Origin: Candidatus Iainarchaeum sp.
Lineage (GTDB): Archaea; Iainarchaeota; Iainarchaeia; Iainarchaeales; DTGL01
Length of the DNA: 15,075 bases
Reading direction: 5' to 3'
Assembly (NCBI GenBank): GCA_017608575.1
Contig: JAFCFP010000023.1
Location: 1 to 15,075, forward strand
Both the position numbers and the translations under genes were made by a program. A model generated the notes under the pieces. It did no database searches. It was not told where the DNA came from and saw nothing but the letters and a program-made list of their open reading frames with translations. Positions 12,589 through 15,075 of the stretch are shown piece after piece (position 1 is the stretch's first letter; every line of letters starts with the position of its first letter).

Positions 12589-13743
12589 ATGGGAATAACA
12601 GGATTCCAGGGCGTTTCGATAGCAAGCGTAATGGAACAAGTTGAATCCATTATTGCCGCGGCTTCCAGGGAAACCCAAGTAAACCTCGAACAGTCCATAA
12701 GCATTTTAGAATTGCAGCAAAACGCTTCCCTGGGCGCAGACGTTCCCACGAACACGGAAGCGGATTGGTTCAATGACGCAAACGGCTTCCGAAACACAAT
12801 AGACACAGGCAGCACCACAGCGACTTTTAGCACAGACCATTATGAGTGTAGTGTGGAAGGAGGGGGTGGAGATTTAACGGATGATATGAGCGGGGATATT
12901 AACACGAATTGGGATGTGGCAAACTCGTGCAAGAGTTCGGGGACGTGGAGTTTTACAGGCGGTCAATTAGTAGGCGCACAAGACACAAACTATAAAGCAC
13001 TCATTATAAACAAAGTCGCTTCAACTAACTCGGTTTACGACGTAAAAATACAATTTGTGGACAACACCAACGATGCAAACAATGACTATGAAATAGGGCT
13101 GGGGGACGAAATTCCCTCCTGCACTCAAGGCGGAGAAGACGTAGTAAACAACGGGTATTACGTGAGAAGGTTGTCCGCTTCAAGCGCGCAGTTCTACAAG
13201 GTAACAAACGGTTCTGCGGCAACGTTGGGGAGCAGTTTTACAGTTGATTGGAGTAAAGGGCGATACGTCAGGTTAGAACTAACAGCAACTCACGTAAAAT
13301 TCTACGACAGCGCGGACGGCGAAAATTGGACAGAAAGAAAAAGCGAAGCAGACGCAACTTATAGAACCTCATTAAAAATTGTTTTAGGAAACGCGGGAGG
13401 CCTGGGTTCAACCTGGGACAATTTAACAGCAGCAGGATGGGGCGGAGGCTCAAACTATACGAACAGCCTCATAGTAAGCAACGCGCTGGTTTCAAGCAAT
13501 GCAACCAACATAACACACACGCACCTGGTAATAGATGGCAGCATACCCACAGGCACAAGCGTAAAATACGACGTTTCTTCCGACAATGGCAGTACTTGGA
13601 CAGAGAACTTAGACCTTAATACAAAAAATGAAATAACCAGTACGCAAGGAAAAAACCTCAAACTCAAAATAAAACTAAACACCAACGCAGGCCAGGACGA
13701 AACGCCGACCATCAACGGCTACTCCCTGGCATACTGGGATTAA
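12589..13743 (+). CDS. Spike/adhesin protein with LamG-like and tail-fibre-like domains
   Basis: The 384-residue protein is the largest of the element. It begins with a helical segment (about 10-48, MEQVESIIAAASRETQVNLEQSISILELQQ) suited to trimerisation or base attachment. A beta-sandwich region follows (about 105-285) with YDVKIQF, YYVRRLSASSAQFYKV, YVRLELTATHVKFYDSADGENW and LKIVLGN, the layout of laminin-G/concanavalin-like sugar-binding domains. The last 75 residues (THLVIDGSIPTGTSVKYDVS, SSDNGSTWTEN, ETPTINGYSLAYWD) match a domain I know from phage tail fibres and adhesins. Host-cell recognition is the likely role. There is no signal peptide. GGTGA (12580-12584) provides the ribosome site. 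Confidence 0.8.
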   Translation: MGITGFQGVSIASVMEQVESIIAAASRETQVNLEQSISILELQQNASLGADVPTNTEADWFNDANGFRNTIDTGSTTATFSTDHYECSVEGGGGDLTDDMSGDINTNWDVANSCKSSGTWSFTGGQLVGAQDTNYKALIINKVASTNSVYDVKIQFVDNTNDANNDYEIGLGDEIPSCTQGGEDVVNNGYYVRRLSASSAQFYKVTNGSAATLGSSFTVDWSKGRYVRLELTATHVKFYDSADGENWTERKSEADATYRTSLKIVLGNAGGLGSTWDNLTAAGWGGGSNYTNSLIVSNALVSSNATNITHTHLVIDGSIPTGTSVKYDVSSDNGSTWTENLDLNTKNEITSTQGKNLKLKIKLNTNAGQDETPTINGYSLAYWD

Positions 13744-13753
13744 AGGTGAAAAA

Positions 13754-13882
13754 GTGAAAGCACAAGAACAACGCAGAAAAAAAAGAGTGCAAGAACACAA
13801 ACGCTTAAAAGCAGCATTCAAAAAAGCAAAAACCTCTGCGGAACAAATAGAAATAATAGCAGAAAAGCTGGGATTAAAATGA
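13754..13882 (+). CDS. 42-residue basic helical protein
   Basis: A short gene starting at GTG 13754 with GGTGA (13745-13749) just upstream and ending at 13882, where its stop overlaps the next ATG (ATGA at 13879-13882). The product (MKAQEQRRKKRVQEHKRLKAAFKKAK...) is one long basic helix followed by EQIEIIAEKLGLK. Coupled spacing on both sides makes it a real gene. It may be a small assembly chaperone or a nucleic-acid-binding peptide; there is no recognisable family. Confidence 0.65.
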   Translation: MKAQEQRRKKRVQEHKRLKAAFKKAKTSAEQIEIIAEKLGLK

Positions 13883-14145
13883 GTTACCACTTGTTTAACA
13901 GAATAGAAATGTTACCCTTCATAGCAGGAATGACAGCAACAACCTATGATGGCCTGAAAGGCGGCGACGTGCGCAGCCAAATAGCAATAATGCTCTTAGG
14001 CGCGATTATCATACTTTCATTGATTGAAGCGCTCTTAAACAAAAACTTCGGCACAATCGAAATAATAAAAAGCGGAGCGCTGGTAATACTCGGCTACTTC
14101 TTTGGAAAAAAAGAAATAGAAATAGAAAAACTAAGAGGAAAATAA
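13879..14145 (+). CDS. Small two-helix membrane protein, holin-like in size and position
   Basis: The 88-residue protein has two clear membrane helices, about 33-53 (SQIAIMLLGAIIILSLIEALL) and 60-76 (TIEIIKSGALVILGYFFG), and a charged C-terminal tail (KKEIEIEKLRGK). In phages, a protein of this shape placed just after the fibre gene is often a holin, which opens the membrane at the end of infection. No endolysin is visible beside it, and archaeal viruses often leave by other routes, so a virion membrane protein is an equally good reading. Confidence 0.72.
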   Translation: MSYHLFNRIEMLPFIAGMTATTYDGLKGGDVRSQIAIMLLGAIIILSLIEALLNKNFGTIEIIKSGALVILGYFFGKKEIEIEKLRGK

Positions 14146-14146
14146 A

Positions 14147-14314
14147 ATGCCCTGTAAGAAAAAAAGGTTTAAAAAAGGCAGCAAAGCTGCAAAAGCCCAT
14201 ATGGCAAAAATAAGGAAAAAAAGAGGAAAGAAAACCAGGAAGCACGGAAAAAAAAGCAAGCGAGTAAGCTTTATGGCAAAAGGCAAAAGAATTTCCTTCA
14301 CAGCAAGACGCTAA
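14147..14314 (+). CDS. Highly basic 55-residue protein, probable genome-condensing peptide
   Basis: The product is MPCKKKRFKKGSKAAKAHM... with 26 of 55 residues Lys or Arg and one cysteine near the start. Near its end a short motif is duplicated: KRVSFMA (38-44) and KRISFTA (47-53). Such arginine/lysine-rich peptides with repeated VSF-like motifs resemble the core proteins that condense DNA inside capsids or help capsid assembly. The start ATG 14147 is 1 base after the previous stop, with GAGG (14135-14138) upstream. It is the last gene of the rightward transcript and faces the recombinase gene. Confidence 0.72.
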   Translation: MPCKKKRFKKGSKAAKAHMAKIRKKRGKKTRKHGKKSKRVSFMAKGKRISFTARR

Positions 14315-14335
14315 AGCCCTGCGCAGGAATGCTCC

Positions 14336-15075
14336 TCATTTCTGCCACATACTTTCAATCGCCATATCCAGCACTTCCTGCGGAGTATGCACATAGCTCA
14401 TAGTGCTCTTAATATCCGAGTGCCCGACCAACTGCGAAACAACGCCCAACGGCAACTGCTTATCAAACAATGCCTTTGAAATAAAAGAATGCCGAAAAGA
14501 ATGAGTAGACAGGCGATAAAGACAATACCCTTTTTTGTTCTTAGCATATGCGCCCTTCGGCAGCTCGCTTTTGTTTCCTCGAGGCTCAGCCAGGCCTGTT
14601 CTAAAAGTAACCTCTCGAAACACCTTTCGCAAATAATCCTTCGACAAGTGCTCCCTTTTCTGCACAGGATTGCTCGAAAAAAACACAAAACCCTGGTGCG
14701 CCAAAATTTCCTTTCGATACGATTCAACAAAATCCAGGAGTGGGAAAAAAAGCTTGTCCACAATGCGCACAAAATCAAAAACAGCCGTGCCGCCCTTGAT
14801 TTTCGACCTCTTAAAACGCAAATAACGCAACTCCCAATCAATATCAGTAATTTTAAGGCGCACAACTTCACTAATTCTACGCCCTGTAAAGCGCTGTACC
14901 AAAAACGCCAACTTCTCCTTAACCTCTCCAGGTTTAAAGCCCATAAAAAACAAATCCGCTTCCTCATCCGTAAAACCCTTATTCATATTTCCAAACAAAC
15001 GCTGCTTGCGGTCAGGAAACTTTGCCTTCTTAAAGCGATTTACCTGTTTAGAAAGCTCGCGGAGTTGCCAATAAG
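14336..15075 (-). CDS. Tyrosine recombinase/integrase (N-terminus beyond window)
   Basis: The reading frame is open to the window edge, so only the C-terminal 245 residues are present; an ATG or TTG near 14984-14998 is internal and not the true start. Catalytic residues of the tyrosine recombinase family are visible, numbered from the TTG codon ending at 14998: R41 in TGRRISEV, H166 and R169 in HSFRH, H193 in VGHSDIKST and the nucleophile Y202 in SYVH. A lysine-containing beta hairpin (RYLRFKRSKIKGG) lies between them. The enzyme would insert and excise the element at a specific attachment site. Arrangement resembles XerC/D-like archaeal and phage integrases. It is the only minus-strand gene of the element and converges on the virion block. 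Confidence 0.92.
   Translation of the reverse strand, partial: YWQLRELSKQVNRFKKAKFPDRKQRLFGNMNKGFTDEEADLFFMGFKPGEVKEKLAFLVQRFTGRRISEVVRLKITDIDWELRYLRFKRSKIKGGTAVFDFVRIVDKLFFPLLDFVESYRKEILAHQGFVFFSSNPVQKREHLSKDYLRKVFREVTFRTGLAEPRGNKSELPKGAYAKNKKGYCLYRLSTHSFRHSFISKALFDKQLPLGVVSQLVGHSDIKSTMSYVHTPQEVLDMAIESMWQK

Larger units (their letters stand above)
7368..15075. mobile_element. Putative integrated archaeal virus (provirus), right end beyond window
   Basis: Everything from the end of the carbonic anhydrase-like gene to the window edge differs from the chromosome on the left: genes are short and overlap or abut, nearly all lie on the + strand, and ribosome sites are strong. Recognisable parts are a tyrosine recombinase, small phage-like proteins, a zinc-finger protein, a P-loop packaging-type ATPase, an adhesin with a carbohydrate-binding-like fold, small membrane proteins and a highly basic peptide. 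No terminase large subunit, portal, tape-measure, sheath or HK97 protease is visible, so a tailed virus is unlikely. The left boundary is placed at the last host codon only for convenience; the true attachment site may lie a little to either side. The right boundary is not in the window. Confidence 0.8.

Noticed and set aside
13455..13715. Hydrophobic minus-strand frame inside the adhesin gene
   Set aside because: Its hydrophobicity comes from the complement of the Asn/Lys/Thr-rich adhesin codons; there is no ribosome site and no neighbour on that strand.
14318..14327. Palindrome CCTGCGCAGG between the converging genes
   Set aside because: It is only 10 bp with no T tract on either side, so I do not call it a terminator; chance occurrence is possible.

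Overview
The window looks archaeal. The evidence is a tRNA-Tyr with the C1-G72 pair, no encoded CCA and an intron bounded by a bulge-helix-bulge motif; a tRNA-Thr with U73; TATA-like boxes about 25 nt upstream of genes that lack a Shine-Dalgarno site (leaderless style) next to genes with strong GGAGG/GGTG sites; and archaeal families such as DUF116. A small-genome lineage (DPANN type, for instance Diapherotrites/Micrarchaeota-like) is a plausible guess, but the sequence does not prove it.

Positions 1-7367 are ordinary chromosome: a minimal DEAD-box RNA helicase, a CPA2-type cation/proton antiporter that overlaps it tail to tail, intron-containing tRNA-Tyr, a PAP2 phosphatase, a two-gene unit (DUF116 protein plus a small helical protein), a membrane-anchored helical protein, tRNA-Thr, a YkgJ-type cysteine-cluster protein, a small four-helix membrane protein and a gamma-class carbonic anhydrase-like beta-helix protein. 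They are mostly single genes of different function and do not form a pathway.

From about 7368 to the right edge the character changes completely. Short, tightly packed genes follow, nearly all on the + strand, with start/stop overlaps (ATGA) and strong ribosome sites, facing a tyrosine recombinase that runs off the window. I read this as an integrated archaeal virus (provirus) or virus-derived element. A 313-bp non-coding hub (7368-7680) carries GT/CA-rich inverted and direct repeats and a large palindrome. An early-type block (7681-9151) has small phage-like proteins and a double zinc-binding protein. A probable packaging ATPase (HerA/FtsK type, 9665-10240) follows. After a 13-bp tandem operator-like repeat comes a probable virion block (10326-14314): a small hydrophobic protein, two beta-rich proteins that could be single-jelly-roll capsid components, two membrane-anchored proteins, a 384-residue adhesin/spike, a two-helix holin-like protein and a very basic DNA-binding peptide.

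A packaging ATPase, small beta-rich proteins and several membrane-anchored proteins, with no visible terminase, portal, tail tape or protease, suggest a tailless, membrane-containing icosahedral virus. The capsid assignment is inference from sequence character and gene order. No replication gene is visible; it may lie beyond the right edge. The left attachment site could not be defined because the right end of the element is outside the window.
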